In this document: positions 52,020 to 63,950 of the stretch, in pieces
How positions within the stretch are numbered: position 1 is the first letter of the stretch
How the letters are laid out: each line of letters starts with the position of its first letter
Assembly (NCBI GenBank): GCA_963855995.1
Contig: OY979725.1
Span: 9,138,883-9,202,882, forward strand
Direction: 5' to 3'
From: Muricea muricata
Lineage: Eukaryota > Cnidaria > Anthozoa > Malacalcyonacea > Plexauridae
DNA: 64,000 bases
Translations under genes and position numbers: made by a program
Notes under the pieces: model-generated
The model's database searches: none
Seen by the model: the letters and a program-made list of their open reading frames with translations, nothing else
What the model was told of the DNA's origin: nothing

Positions 52020-52190
52020 ACATGATGCAATTTTTCTTGCAACTTCCAATGCAATTCTACTCTTGGGAGATGTAAAATTGGCAAATACATGTTTCCATCA
52101 CAGTTTGCCAATATTGTATTTTTAACATACCAAACATTTGTCACAAATTTACACCAATTAAGAGTGGAATTGCATCGTGTGACAGGGCCT
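52020..52190. mobile_element. 171-bp Harbinger-like MITE
   Basis: Ends aggccctgtcacatgatgca and complement of tgcatcgtgtgacagggcct. TAA directly outside both ends (52017-52019, 52191-52193). Related copies at 58841-59269 and 35013-35214. Confidence 0.88.
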
Positions 52191-52744
52191 TAACATTTAC
52201 GTAAGTTCTATCTTATCAGGTCATATCCAGAATATACTGATTGACACTTATATCACTATCGCTGATCACAAAAATAGTGAGTAGCGGCTTGTAAGTTGTA
52301 ACAAGGGTTTTACGATCTCTCCCTATAGCAAATTTTCTATGACAATTTTTTTTTTGTTAGGGGTCAACCCTTACTTTTTTGAGGCATTTTGACGAGCGAA
52401 AACTAAGGGGATAACCCTTACTTTTTTGGGGGCATTTTTGACAAAAAACGTAAGGAGTTAACTAACAAACTACTGCAACGTAACTAATGTAGAATTTATT
52501 TTAATAAGGCTTGCTGACTTTACAGCTATTTGCATTCAAGCTCAAAGCGCAATTACAATTTACAATTACAATTTTATTGAAGTTGCACACGTCATATAAA
52601 GGTAATTTACAAAGGTAAAGGGTAGTTAGTTAATGATGAATAGTAAATATAAATTGGAGTTAATAGTTCATTGTGTCGGCTCACTGGTTCATGTAAAATT
52701 TGTAAGTGATATGAGCTATTTGAAGCTTAAAGACATTATGTAAT

Positions 52745-53860
52745 TTTAGGATTCCCAAAAGCCTGTAATAAGGAGAGGCATTTCTCTGCTCCGAGCAAAA
52801 AATATGGTTCTAATACATTTATTGAGAGCTGTTCGGAGCTTGGTTAAATGAGAAGTATATGTATTACCCCAGCTTATTAGACCATAGTTTATAAAAGGGT
52901 AGATTAGAGTATAGTAGAGTTGCTTAATTAAGCATAATTAAATCAATGTGATATCTTAGTTTAGTTGTAATACCACTATTTTTAGCAATTTTGGCCTCCA
53001 CGTGTGTGATTCGTTGTTCCCAAGTAATGTCTTCGTCAATGTACATACCCAAATATTTTATATATTGTGTTTGTTCTATGTTTCCAATTTCGATTTTACC
53101 AATCTTTTTCTGTTTTGAACCGATAATCATAAAGTTCGTTTTTTTTAAAGTTAATTGATAGTTTATTGGTGTCGCAATAGTTGTAAGTTTTTTTAATTTC
53201 ACCATTCCTTACTTTTTCAATTTCACTAATTGATTGACATGAGTAAAAAAGATTTGCGTCATCAGCAAATATTCGGAACGACAGCTTTTTTGAACAGTTA
53301 GGGCCTGTTCAAACGGATGCAACATTGTTGGACCAGCATCATCAAACACTTTTCAAATAGTGCTTTGTGCTATATCAATCTCAGTTATTTTAAGGTAAAA
53401 GTTCTCAACAACAATAGATTGCCTGCGAATGTCAAACAATACGCTAGGGAAGCGCTTTATTAAAGCGCTTCAACATTGTTGCGTGTTGTTGGCCCAACAA
53501 TGTTGCATTCGGTTGAACAGGCCCTTAGGCATATCATTAATATAAAACAAAAATAATAACGGCCCAAGTGTTGATCCTTGTGGATCTCCACAAGTCATTC
53601 TTAGCATTTCAGAGTCTGTGTTGTCGATCCTAACGTATTGTTGACGATTAGTTAGATAACTTGTAAGCCATTGGAGTGGAACGCCTCGTATTCCATATTT
53701 TTGCAACTTTTCTAAAAGGATTTTATGACCAACAGTATCAAAGGCTTTCGAAAAATCTAAAAATGGACCGCACGTTTAGTTGTTTATTGTCCATCGCAGT
53801 TTTAGCTTATCAGTAAGTTCGAGAATTGCCTGCGCAAACATTTTCAAGAGTTTTTTACGT
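52745..53860 (-). pseudogene. 5'-truncated LINE reverse transcriptase (CR1/Jockey-like)
   Basis: Minus-strand frames include FLDFSKAFDTVGHKIL, GVPLQWLTSYLTNRQQYVRI, GDPQGSTLGPLLFLFYINDM and FADDANLFYS (catalytic Asp pair present), then KYLGMYIDEDITWEQRI and a C-terminal INYGLISWGNTY block. A frameshift lies near 53780, and a 224-bp MITE is inserted at 53301-53524. No endonuclease domain remains. Clade assignment is tentative. Confidence 0.88.
53301..53524. mobile_element. 224-bp Harbinger-like MITE inside the LINE
   Basis: Ends gggcctgttcaaacggatgc and complement of gcattcggttgaacaggccc. TTA directly outside both ends (53298-53300, 53525-53527). It splits the LINE between the PQGS and FADD motifs, so it is younger than the LINE. 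Confidence 0.9.
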
Positions 53861-54219
53861 TTGCAGCGTGACATTTGCCCTTTGAAACGCAGCGTTTGCC
53901 ATAGTAATTTTTACTGTTTAAAATGATCAAAACTGGAGTCTGTTTCACGTGTAACACTGGAGTCCGTTTCACGTGTAACAAACGATTATTTACACAAGTT
54001 TTATCGCTTTTGTATCATTTGAAATCCTAACGCGTGGACTACAGACGTGGCAATACTACATACAGTATTAAAGGTTAACTATATAACTATGTAGTAACTA
54101 ATGTACACAAGTTTTACCTTGAAATTAGGCATACCTTAGTATAGTAAGAAGACTAGTCTATATAATATCCTCAGTAAATATGTTTAATTTTTGCATTGTT
54201 TTATGAAGGTTTATCAGAT

Positions 54220-54324
54220 ATGAGTGAGCTTGTTGCAGATATCAAGAGGGAACGCCGAAGAGATAAAACCATAAACAGCATTATAAAACGAGATCAACCA
54301 AAGCCACGACGATCTAAATATTAG
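54220..54324 (+). pseudogene. MSELV-type exon 2 (34 codons)
   Basis: ATG at 54220, MSELVADIKRERRRDKTINS and IIKRDQPKPRRSKY, then TAG. Homologous to 47153-47287. Here the stop falls just before the conserved gtaagtttgt donor, so the copy is probably inactive, or the family encodes a short peptide. Confidence 0.45.
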
Positions 54325-54539
54325 AGTTGGCGTAAGTTTGTTGATTTTATTTTGTTGGTAGTTGCGGTCAAAAGCACACAAGAGCATAGCAATAACATTG
54401 CTGGCGTGACATAGCAAAACATAGTAGAGAATATAGGGATATACCACCTTATTTTCTACTGCATTTTGTTCTGTCACGCATGTAACCTTATAAGTAAGTT
54501 GTAACAAAAAAGGCCCTGGAGGGTACCTAATTAGAGTGG

Positions 54540-54580
54540 ACCTAATTAGGTTTCCAGGTTCAATTCCTGGAGCCATGCAA
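54540..54580 (+). repeat. tRNA T-arm-like motif in palindrome arm
   Basis: tttccaggttcaattcctgg resembles a B box/T arm. It is mirrored at about 55880-55905 on the minus strand. No matching A box. Confidence 0.35.
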
Positions 54581-56576
54581 GATGTGACCAACTAACATAT
54601 TCTAACTATACTAGAGGTAAGTGTACTAATTATAAACTAGTATTGGACACTTACAAAAGTAAGTTTACTAAGGTAACTGTAGTCTACCTTGGTGGTAGAC
54701 TAGAGTTACGTTAGTTTAGCTAAGGTAGAGTTGCTACGGATAACTCTACCTTAGTTAACTGACGTAAATCTAGTCTACTGGCAAGCTAGACTACAGTTAC
54801 CTTGCCAGCACATAGTATTTCAGATCTCTATAGTGCTCACTGTTGTTCTAGTCTTCCTCAATAGTACGCTGGAGTTACTTTAGTCAACTGAAGTAAAATT
54901 AACTAACGTAACTCCAGTCTACTATTTATTAAGGAAGACTAGAGTTAACTTAGTTAACTGAGGCAACTCTCAATGAACTAACTATAGTGGACTAGAGTTA
55001 CCTTCTGCGCATGCCATATCAACGTACCTAATGTTAACCGTAAGGCTAACCGTAATTACTAGACATCAGTGAGAACTATAAAGGTCTGAAATTCTATGGG
55101 GTGGCGGGGTGGTTAGTGGGATTAGGTACAACTGTAAGTACACTCACCTCTATATATATAGTTAGTAGAGGTAAATGTACAAATTATAAACTAGTATTGG
55201 GTACTTACAGTCGTAACTAATCCCACTAACCACCCCGCCGCCCTTACCACCCCATAGAATTTCAGACCTTTATAGTTCTCACTGATGTCTAGTAATTACG
55301 GTTAGTCTTACGGTTAACATTAGGTAAGTTTATATGGCATGCGCACAAGGTAACTCTAGTCCACTATAGCTAGTTCATTGAGAGTTGCCTCAGTTAACTA
55401 AGTTAACCCTAGTCTTCCTTAATAGTAGACTGGAGTTACGTTAGTCAACTGAAGCAGAGTTTACTAACGTAACTCCAGTCTACTATTTATTAAGGAAGAC
55501 TAGAGTTAACTTAATTAACTGAGGCAACTCTTAATGAACTAACTATAGTGGACTAGAGTTACCTTCTGCGCATGCCATATAAACTTAACTAATGTTAACC
55601 GTAAGACTAGACAACAGTGAGCACTGTAGAGATCTGAAATACTATGGGCTGGCAAGGTAACTGTAGTCTAGCTTGCCAGTAGACTAGATTTACGTCAGTT
55701 CACTAAGGTAGAGTTATCCGTAGTAACTCTACCTTAGCTAAACTAACGTAACTCTAGTCTACTACCAAGGTAGACTACAGTTACCTTAGTAAACTTACTT
55801 TTGTAAGTGTCCAATACTAGTTTATAATTAGTACACTTACCTCCAGTATAGTTAGAATATGTCAGTCGCTGCACATCTTGCATGGCTCCAGGAATTGAAC
55901 CTGGAAACCTAATTAGGTCCACTCTAATTAGGTACCCTCCAGGGCCTTTTTTTGTAAACTTAGTAATAAGGTTACAGGCGTGACAGAACAAAATGCAGTA
56001 GAAAATAAGGTGGTATATCACTATATTCTCTACTATGTTTTGCTATGTCACGCCTGCAATGTTATTGCTATGTTTTTGTGTGTCTCAACCATCATAAAAT
56101 AAGCGAAAATTAAACATATTTACTAGCATATTAGACTACAGTCTACTTCTATACTACAGGTATACTTAGGTAACACCTACACCTAATATAGTTAAAGCAT
56201 ATAGTTACTATATAGTTATATTTAACCTTACTCTACAGTATTGTCAGGCCTGTAACCATCGGTATGCTACGGAGCCCCCCATATTTTTTTCCATAAATTC
56301 CGACATTTTAAAAAGATACCACATTTTTTTTTAAATTCCAGCTTTATTTTTAAAATTCCAACTTTTTATCATACTTTGAATGAGAATTATTTTATAATCT
56401 GATTCATTGCGAGAACAGCTAGTTAGCCAGCCACAATGACTTAATATTTATGCCTATTTGCTTCGTCGTCTTTCAATATATCCATTTTGTTACCATGCTG
56501 TTACACCACATGAATATATGCCAGCTATGGCTTTGATGCATGGCTCTACATCCAAGGGAAGACGCACTGCCTTTCG

Positions 56577-56906
56577 ATGGACCTTTAACCTTTTAGACGA
56601 AATTTTGAAAAAAATTGAAACAGGCAAAAATAGTACCGAAAATTTTGTATATATTTGTATTACGGGTGGAAAATAATACCCAGTTGATACCCTTGGGTAT
56701 TCATTTCTCACGGATAATACAGAACTACAGAAAATTTGCCAACTTCGCAAGGCTATATTTTCTATAGTTTACAGCATTTTACAACCAAACTTTGCAAGTT
56801 TAGGCTCTTTCACTTTTCACTTTTGCTCTTTCAAGCAGTGGTAATATTTTTTCCTATTTCGATTTTTTTCCAAAATTTCGTCTAAAAGGTTAAAGGTCTA
56901 TTCCAT
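56577..56906. mobile_element. 330-bp hairpin-ended element
   Basis: Ends atggacctttaaccttttag and complement near 56906, about 30 bp paired, with a gaaattttg extension. The interior shares gcaaattttgtata- and tgtattacg-like strings with the hairpin at 23569-23971. Confidence 0.7.
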
Positions 56907-57330
56907 CTCAATTTTTTGAGTTACCTTTGGTACTGAGTCGCCGTCGACGCAGTCTTATGGCTCTAAGTAAACGTTTTAATTGACGAATTAGACTTACATA
57001 ATTCCGTGGAATTTGGACAAGAAGACCAGAATCTCCATAAAGGAAAAACCTAAGTTAAAATATTTCGGTAGATAAATTTCTCTTGTTTGTATTTCTCTTT
57101 CCATAGCCTTCCATGCCATTTTCATCATCACAGTTGATCGTGTTACGTTATCGAGATGATGAAGAAATGCTCCTCGGCCAGGGCTCGAAATAGAAAAAAA
57201 TATGACATGCCAAACCAAATTTTTTTCGCAGGTCAAGTACCATTTAGCCTGTCATTTTATTTTTTTACTTACCAAAAATGGCGAGGTCTCGTATGTTGTA
57301 GAAGTGAATGTTCTCATGATTGGCACTACT

Positions 57331-57740
57331 ATTTACTCCGCCTGCCGTAGGCGAGGCGGAGTTTTAAATTCGCCCCGTTTCTGTTTTTTTTTTTTTTTAT
57401 TTTTTTTCGGTGTCAGAAGTCGGTGCAGCGCTCATGGGTGATACCGCTGGAACAAACCGCGTGAGCCGACCTAAACACGGCGTTTAAACTCAATTTCTAG
57501 CGAAATGTGTCAACAAAACACGCATTTAAACGTGCATGCTAGAACATCTAAACCGCAAGAAGGTTTTACGTGCAAAGATTCTCATGCAAAATGCTTTAAA
57601 ACGACAAATTCCAGCGATGTGTCGCGGTGAAGTTTTGAGAGCGTGTTTCCGTCATTTTCTGGTTTATTCCTACTTTTAAGGAAATTTAGAAATTTCTACA
57701 CAAGAATCAAACGCAAATTCTACTGAAATATCTACATACA
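57331..57740 (+). repeat. Interspersed repeat family R1, copy 3
   Basis: Same terminal hairpin ctccgcctgccgtaggcgag, same gataccgctgg and gcgtgtttccgtcattttct segments as 49130-49720. Shorter at the 3' end. Confidence 0.85.
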
Positions 57741-58289
57741 TACAAAATGAAGATCGGTGAAGGAACTTCGCAAAAATATTCATTTTTGTACTTTCGAACG
57801 GCGTTTTTCCTATGCTTTTGACTGAAAACACCACGAACGACACTTGCCAGAGCAATTTGCGTGGCGCGTGGAATGACGTGAGCACGGGGACACAAAAATT
57901 GAGGTGATTGAGTGCGAGTTCCCTATCTGTATATATCTGATCTGTGATACAGCTTCTTCTGAATCAGGAACAAGGAACTTGCTCGGAGCATGTCGACACA
58001 AAGTGGTAGTTTCGGCGTTCCTCGGAATTCGTCGGTTTCCGACGCTGCTCGAAGATTTTCCGAATACTATTTTTTCAAAATTTTTCTCTAGCTCGAAGAT
58101 TTTGCTCCTTGAAAGTCCTCTAAATTTTCATGCATCCTAACTTTGTTTTAAGGTAATATGCTTTATTTTCTATCATTATTTGTAGCAAAGTACTTAGATT
58201 GTGCATAGAGATCGATTTTTGAGAGATCAGACTGGAAATAAGTACAATTTTCGAGTATTGTAAGTTTGTGCTTTCCAAGCATGGCTATG

Positions 58290-58525
58290 GTCGCATGTAA
58301 GATTAAGGCTGCCGCCGATCGATAGTTTGATGCCCGCACATGACGCGTCTAAAATGCTGACGATCATACGACTTCATTCGACCCGTCTTGTAACACGGAC
58401 CAAGGAGTCTAACATGTGCGCAAGTCGCCGGGTGATCGAAACCCCTGGGCGCAATGAAAGTGAATGTCCGTCTGAGGTGAGAAGCAACAATGTGCAGCAT
58501 CATCCCGCTGCACATTGTTGAAGTT
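58290..58525 (+). pseudogene. 28S rRNA fragment (D2 end to D3)
   Basis: Contains gacccgtcttgtaacacgga, ccaaggagtctaacatgtgc, gcaagtc and gcgcaatgaaagtgaa, which are near-universal in eukaryotic large-subunit rRNA before and within expansion segment D3. A D3-type stem (caacaatgtgcagc / gctgcacattgttg) follows. Only this ~200-bp part is present, so it is an inserted pseudogene piece. Left border uncertain. Confidence 0.88.
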
Positions 58526-58840
58526 GGTTCGATAATAATACCATGAAATCCGCTATAGAAACTGAATGAGGTCTTGAATTGTTGAGATTGTCGAAGAAAG
58601 TATGCTGAGACAGTTCTATGTATAGAGTTGGTTCTGGTTCAAATTTATTGAAAAAAGGCAATTTAATTTTAATTTTGTGAATTTCGATTACAAAACATGC
58701 CTTGGACTGTCGACCAATTGATTTCGTCAGGCGATTACAGACTTGTGAGAGGAGGGGGGTAGCCTAATTACTAAAATGTAGTGAAAAAAGGACTTTCCAT
58801 CTAATGGTGGGAGCAGGTTGGCGGGAACACTGGAGAATAA

Positions 58841-59269
58841 AGGTCCTGTCACAATGCAATTTTTCTTGCAACTTGAAATGCAATTCTACTATTGGGAGAT
58901 GTAAAATTGGCAAATGCAAGTTTCCATCACAGTTTGCTGGGGTTTTTTAACGTACCAAACATTTGTCACAAATTTACTTAAGAGTAGATTTTCCCTGTAG
59001 CAAAAAAGATGGCAAATGTCGATTTTACCAGAGTGCATGGCAGTCTGAAATTGTTTAAAAAGGCAAATTAACGTCTTTTGAAGAACAGACAGAAGACAAT
59101 AGGTTATTTTCACACTTGTGTTAAAATTTCAATCCAGTAGCTTTGTTTCTTGTCATCTTTTCCCACGTATTCTTTCTTGATACCTGCAATGCATTCTGGT
59201 AAAATCGACATGTCGCCATCTTTTTTGCTACGGTGAATGCAAGGAAAAGTGCACCGTGTGACAGGGCCT
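58841..59269. mobile_element. 429-bp Harbinger-like MITE
   Basis: Ends aggtcctgtcacaatgcaat and complement of caccgtgtgacagggcct. TAA outside both ends (58838-58840, 59270-59272). An inner inverted pair aaaaaagatggc / gccatctttttt. A further terminal piece (caccgtgtgacagggcctt) lies at 59326-59344. Confidence 0.85.
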
Positions 59270-59344
59270 TAAGGGTAAGAGGTGGATAGAGAAGGAGACG
59301 GAGCAGTTACAAGTGCAAGAAAAATTGCACCGTGTGACAGGGCC

Positions 59345-62300
59345 TTGAGGGTGGGAGGTGGATAGGAGGAGACGGAGCAGGATGTGGGAGTCGTGCAAGG
59401 TCGGGAGGTTAAAAAAGAACAAGGAATGTTATGTTTTTAATGCCTTTTGGACTTTTCTTGAGGCAATTAAAATTCAAACTGTCAAATCCAAACACTGTAC
59501 AGAATGGCCGACTTTACGTGGTCTTTAGTTTTTACACAACCACTTGCATTGTTATCTTTTGCAGTTTGTTTACCATTTCAGTTATCTATCTTCAATAGAA
59601 TTCTTTGAAATTTGTTTGTAGATCGACAAAATGCTTAACCTCCTCTCAACAACTGGCAGATTATGAAAAATGAAATTGTTAAAGGTATTGGAATATTGCA
59701 TGTACAATATTGAATATGGGACAATTTGGGACAGTATAATTTTGGACATGACGGTTTCATTCTCACCTAATTTGACGATTATTTTGTGGGTACACATACC
59801 GTGGAATCTCATGTGCTCCAGAAGCATTTTAATCTTAGAAAAAGTCAAATAATGATGAACTGTGTTTTAAAAGAAAGTTAGAATCTTATTTGGTTCAAAT
59901 CAATTGAATTATGGCCCAAGAGTTCATGAAAACACATACAAAAGGCTTTCTTAAAAAACTGAAATATCAAATCTAGCAATTTTATATGTTATGCCTCTAA
60001 ACAACACAATTCTGTTTCTAAAAATTGGTACCCTACTAGACCTATATGCATGATTATACTAATTTGGACATATTTATTTTTACCCATTAAAATATAAATT
60101 TGTGTTTAATCATTCGTGTTTGTCATTATTTGACTTTGTAATGTTGGTTAAACATAAGGAGATTGAGGTGACTTTGCCAGAAACAAAAACATCCATTATT
60201 ATACTAAAATTTCAATATATATAGCAATTAAAACTAACCACAGGAAATATATTTCTACTTTTTAATTGAAATGTTTCTGTTATATGCACTATATCATATT
60301 TTTGATAAAAAATTACAACACCTATGTTATTTCCTGGTTTACTATCTCAATCATCTTTTGTTTAAGCTGGCTTTGAGTGTTCATTTGAAAGTTTGGAAAG
60401 TTCATTTGAAAATCACAATAGTTCTCAATGTTATATTGGACCCTTTAAAGTTAAAAAAATACTTTGTAATATTTTATACTACTGGTAATTTATCTTAGAT
60501 ACAGACTTTGTGATTTTGTACTAGAATGTTGACTTTCAAACTTTAAGATGAACTACTTATTAAGGACAAAATAAGCTAGCATATTGTCTTTTGTTTACAA
60601 AGTGGAACTTGTTTGGAATTGAGATGAACTGATGCAGTTGTTCTTTAACTTTATCAATTAATTACATATCTTAAATGAAAAAGAAAACCACAACTTGCCA
60701 AATAAATTCTGTGGGCTCTTTTTATTAGCAAAGAAAAGATGTGGCGGATGTAAGAATTTAAGAGTAAAAAAGTTTCCTTGGACTAAAAAAATTGACAGTA
60801 TGCCAGATTTTCTAGATAAACAAGCAGTACAGATGTTGGCCAATAATAAGTATAAGTAACTACAATTTTTAATTTTAAAAGTTTTCTATTGATGCCTGGA
60901 TACAGTAAATACTTTACCAGAGTTCTTCGTATTACATCGACTTGAAAAAGTTTTAAGTCACATGAAGCTTTTAGTTGATACTGTGCAATTTCAAATTTTA
61001 CAGACTTCTTAATTAACATGCCAAATTTACCTTGTTGAACATAAGGTCTTTCCTGAGAAAAAGTAAAACTGTCTGGCATTATATGGAGTAGAATAATTTA
61101 AATTAGTTTGAGACTTTGATTTGATAACAATTTTGATTTGTACTATTTACAATACAAGTGACCGGGTTGTATCGGATATACAAACCCAAGCTGAAGGCGA
61201 GATATCTGACATACACAGATGCGAATGTTGTAAATGGCTTGTGAAACTCGTCAATTTTATACATCAGATCTATAGCAAAGTGATTTTGAAAATACCGATT
61301 CTGTAAGATGAGAAAATGATTTCTTTTGTGTTTCCTGTATGATTTATTACTTTATAAGTTTCTTAATTAAAATTACAACATATTGCCTACTGGAACTTTT
61401 TATATTGTTTGGTTGTGGTGAATTTGTATTTTGGCAATTGAAATATTTCTGAATTTGTATGTGCATTTCCTTTGCTTCAGTTCAAGTTTACATTTCAAAT
61501 ATTCCACTTTGTAATACTTGCGTGGTAATAATAATAATATAAGAAAACAGGTTTACATGGCTCTTGAATATAGTCTTTTCTACAAGTAAGTAAAGATGAA
61601 TTTATACTTCAAAGAGATATGTTCCTAACCTGACAATGGTACCTTCCAAAAAGACTAAATTTAAATTGATTCTTCGAATAAATTTTTTACTTTTCAATCC
61701 AAGATCAATCTAAGTTATGTATTTCTACTTTTATTTTGGTCTCTTTAACACTGAAACTATCAATTGTATATAAAGCAACTTCACTATCGAGTGACTTCAT
61801 TAGTTGCTGGGCAAAGCCAAAGCATTGATTTTTCGGCTGTTTTCAATGAAAAATAGAATTTTGCCCAAAGTTATCTCAAATAAATTATCACAATTTGAAC
61901 AAAAAGCTTCTGTTCTTGTGCCCACCAGAAAAATGAGATGTCTGAGACTTTCTTTGTATTTTTTTGCGAAAAATAGATCGCATGCACTGTTATGCAAAGA
62001 AAAGTGTAAGAGATTGGTTTCTGAAAAATGTCGTGCTACACACAATATTCTAAAAATGCTTGGTTTTTATTCTATGTATTTTTGAATTTTTTGTTAAAAA
62101 AAATAAAGGTAGCAATGCTTAGTGCATTTCACATTGTCAGGTTAGAAACGCAATAAGAAAAATGTGGCTCCGAACATTACAGCTTGGTCAATTTGGAATT
62201 TATAAAAAAATCGTTTCTTCGTTGTTTTTCGACGTTTTGAAGGGTTGTTTCGAGTACAAAAAAGTATTTTTAGGAAGAATTATGTGCCCACGTTACATGT

Positions 62301-62425
62301 CTCAAAGCCATCAAAATTCGTTGGTAATTCGTGCATGTATTTTTTCTGACTTATAAAAGCACAATTGATTAAAAATGATATTTTTCTTTTGACAAAAATA
62401 CCTTTCTTCTGTGAGGCTGGCTGTA
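59345..62425. other. Non-coding part of duplicated unit 2
   Basis: 60120-62425 aligns with 39440-40400 in pieces. Very AT-rich, no gene recognised. Confidence 0.5.
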
Positions 62426-62429
62426 TTTG

Positions 62430-62520
62430 AAAAAGCGTTGGTCAACGCTCCGCCAAAACTCGTGGGTTTTCTCCGGGTACTCCGGTTCTTCCCACTGGGA
62501 GAGTTGACAGGGTAGTTACA
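62430..62520 (+). repeat. SINE-like segment
   Basis: cgtgggttttctccgggtac, tccggttcttcccac and agttgacagggt resemble the 48120-48170 segment (cgtgggtttattccggctac, gttgacagga). Probably a shared SINE body. Confidence 0.45.
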
Positions 62521-62997
62521 TATGGTTATAAAAATGTGACTAACTTTTGAAAACCTTTCTACTTAGACTTGTTAAGCCTTCTCGTCATCTCTATCAGTTG
62601 CATGTTTTGAGCCACATGTTTTTCTTTGTAATTGTGAAACAACTCGTTATATGCTGGGTAAACCTTTGCAAAACTCTCAAAATTTATCACTTCAAGTTGT
62701 TTCATTGTTATAATATATTTTGAAGTATAAACATTTACTTACGTTGAAAAGACCCAAGTTTTTTAGGACTTTGTTCATTCACTTGTGTTATTGTTCTCTC
62801 TGCCATGTTCTGTTTTCTTCTGTTGTTATTTTAATAAGTACAATGTGTGGTAGTTAATCTCTTTTGATTGTTATTCAAATTGTATGTAATCTTTACAAAT
62901 TTTTTCAATAAATTGTTTACAAAATTTACTTGTGACCCCTTTTTAATTAAAAATTCAATTCCCATGGGAATTGAGAAATTGAATAAAAAAAATCCCC

Positions 62998-63116
62998 CTA
63001 CCCCGGCCAGCTCCCCAAGTGCCACTTCCACCTAAGTAGAAGTACTTATACATGTAGTACAAGTACTTCTACTTATTCACGGTGGAAGTAGCACTCGGAG
63101 AACTGGCCGGGGTAGC
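62998..63116. mobile_element. 119-bp hairpin, copy 2
   Basis: Same hairpin as 40739-40856, carried by the duplication (arms ctaccccggccagctcccca and complement). Confidence 0.8.
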
Positions 63117-63950
63117 CGGCAAAGAGAAGACCAACTTTGCAAGTGCTAATACAATTGCTAAGTTGATCTTCCCTAGAGAGCAGCCGCGCGTACCTAACAA
63201 ATTAAAACAACAAACGTTAGTGACTTAAGTACTTAGCATGCAAATTTGATTCCCAAAGCCAAAATGTCAAGTGCCCCCCGCTGATCCTACCAACTGCCTA
63301 CCTGCCTCAGTTCTAAGCTGTCTTCCTCAGTTCTAAGCTCCTGCATTCCATTCGTTACCTTCACTTTCCTCACCATCGCACAGTCACTCACAGCTGATAA
63401 ACCCGCATGCACCACCACCACCCCGACTGCCACCCAATTTCGAAAATTAAAAGAGTTAAAATTTCGGTAAAGTATGCATTTTAAATGCAATTTATTTGGA
63501 TATTTTAGATCAAACGTAAACAGAAAAAGCTCGTACATAAAAACAGGTGAGAATTCTATTTAAAATTTGCTTGCAAAATATAAAACTTAATTCGCATTTT
63601 TCTTAGTTAATAGTATAGATCAATTTAGTTGATGTTGAAACCTACTCTTAACTGTTTTGTTAGAAGTGACGACAGATTTTGGTTTTTAAGCATACTTTCA
63701 AAAATTTTAATTCCTTTAATAAACCTAACCCCATGCAACTTACACACGGCGCACACCCTCGCAGTCCATACATTTAGCTAATAAATTACGTTATAAACAA
63801 AAAAGCAAAATAAAAAGATAAATTACGTTATCTCTAGCTACTTAAACCCACTTAGACTGAGTTTTTGATTGAATTTTCAAACGTAAAACCTTAGCTGAAT
63901 GGGCATGGGCTTTTCGTTGTGTTAACTGTTCCGGAGTAAATATAAACCTG

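Larger units (their letters stand above)
54058..56245. repeat. 2.2-kb decayed palindrome
   Basis: Left and right halves are reverse complements over most of their length, for example agcaataacattgctggcgt at 54389 against the inverted copy ending near 56069, and the outer ttaactatataactat blocks at 54076 and near 56210. The loop is about 55140-55200. The left half keeps about 160 bp, including the exon-like ORF 54220-54324, that the right half lacks. The interior is full of smaller palindromes built from ctagagttacgttagt. Confidence 0.85.
58150..63950. repeat. Duplicated block, unit 2
   Basis: Partner of 38543-41960. Gained sequences include the 28S fragment (58290-58525), the MITE at 58841-59269 and SINE-like DNA at about 62430. 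No intact exon was found; open frames such as 63287-63538 (minus) are not conserved in the partner. Confidence 0.75.

Noticed and set aside
58303-58521. Coding frames on both strands around 58.3-58.5 kb
   Set aside because: They fall on a 28S rRNA fragment.
63287-63538. Minus-strand 83-codon frame conserved in the duplicate at about 41 kb
   Set aside because: Differences between the two copies change amino acids (A/V, M/I, K/A), with no sign of selection for a protein; no motif is recognised.
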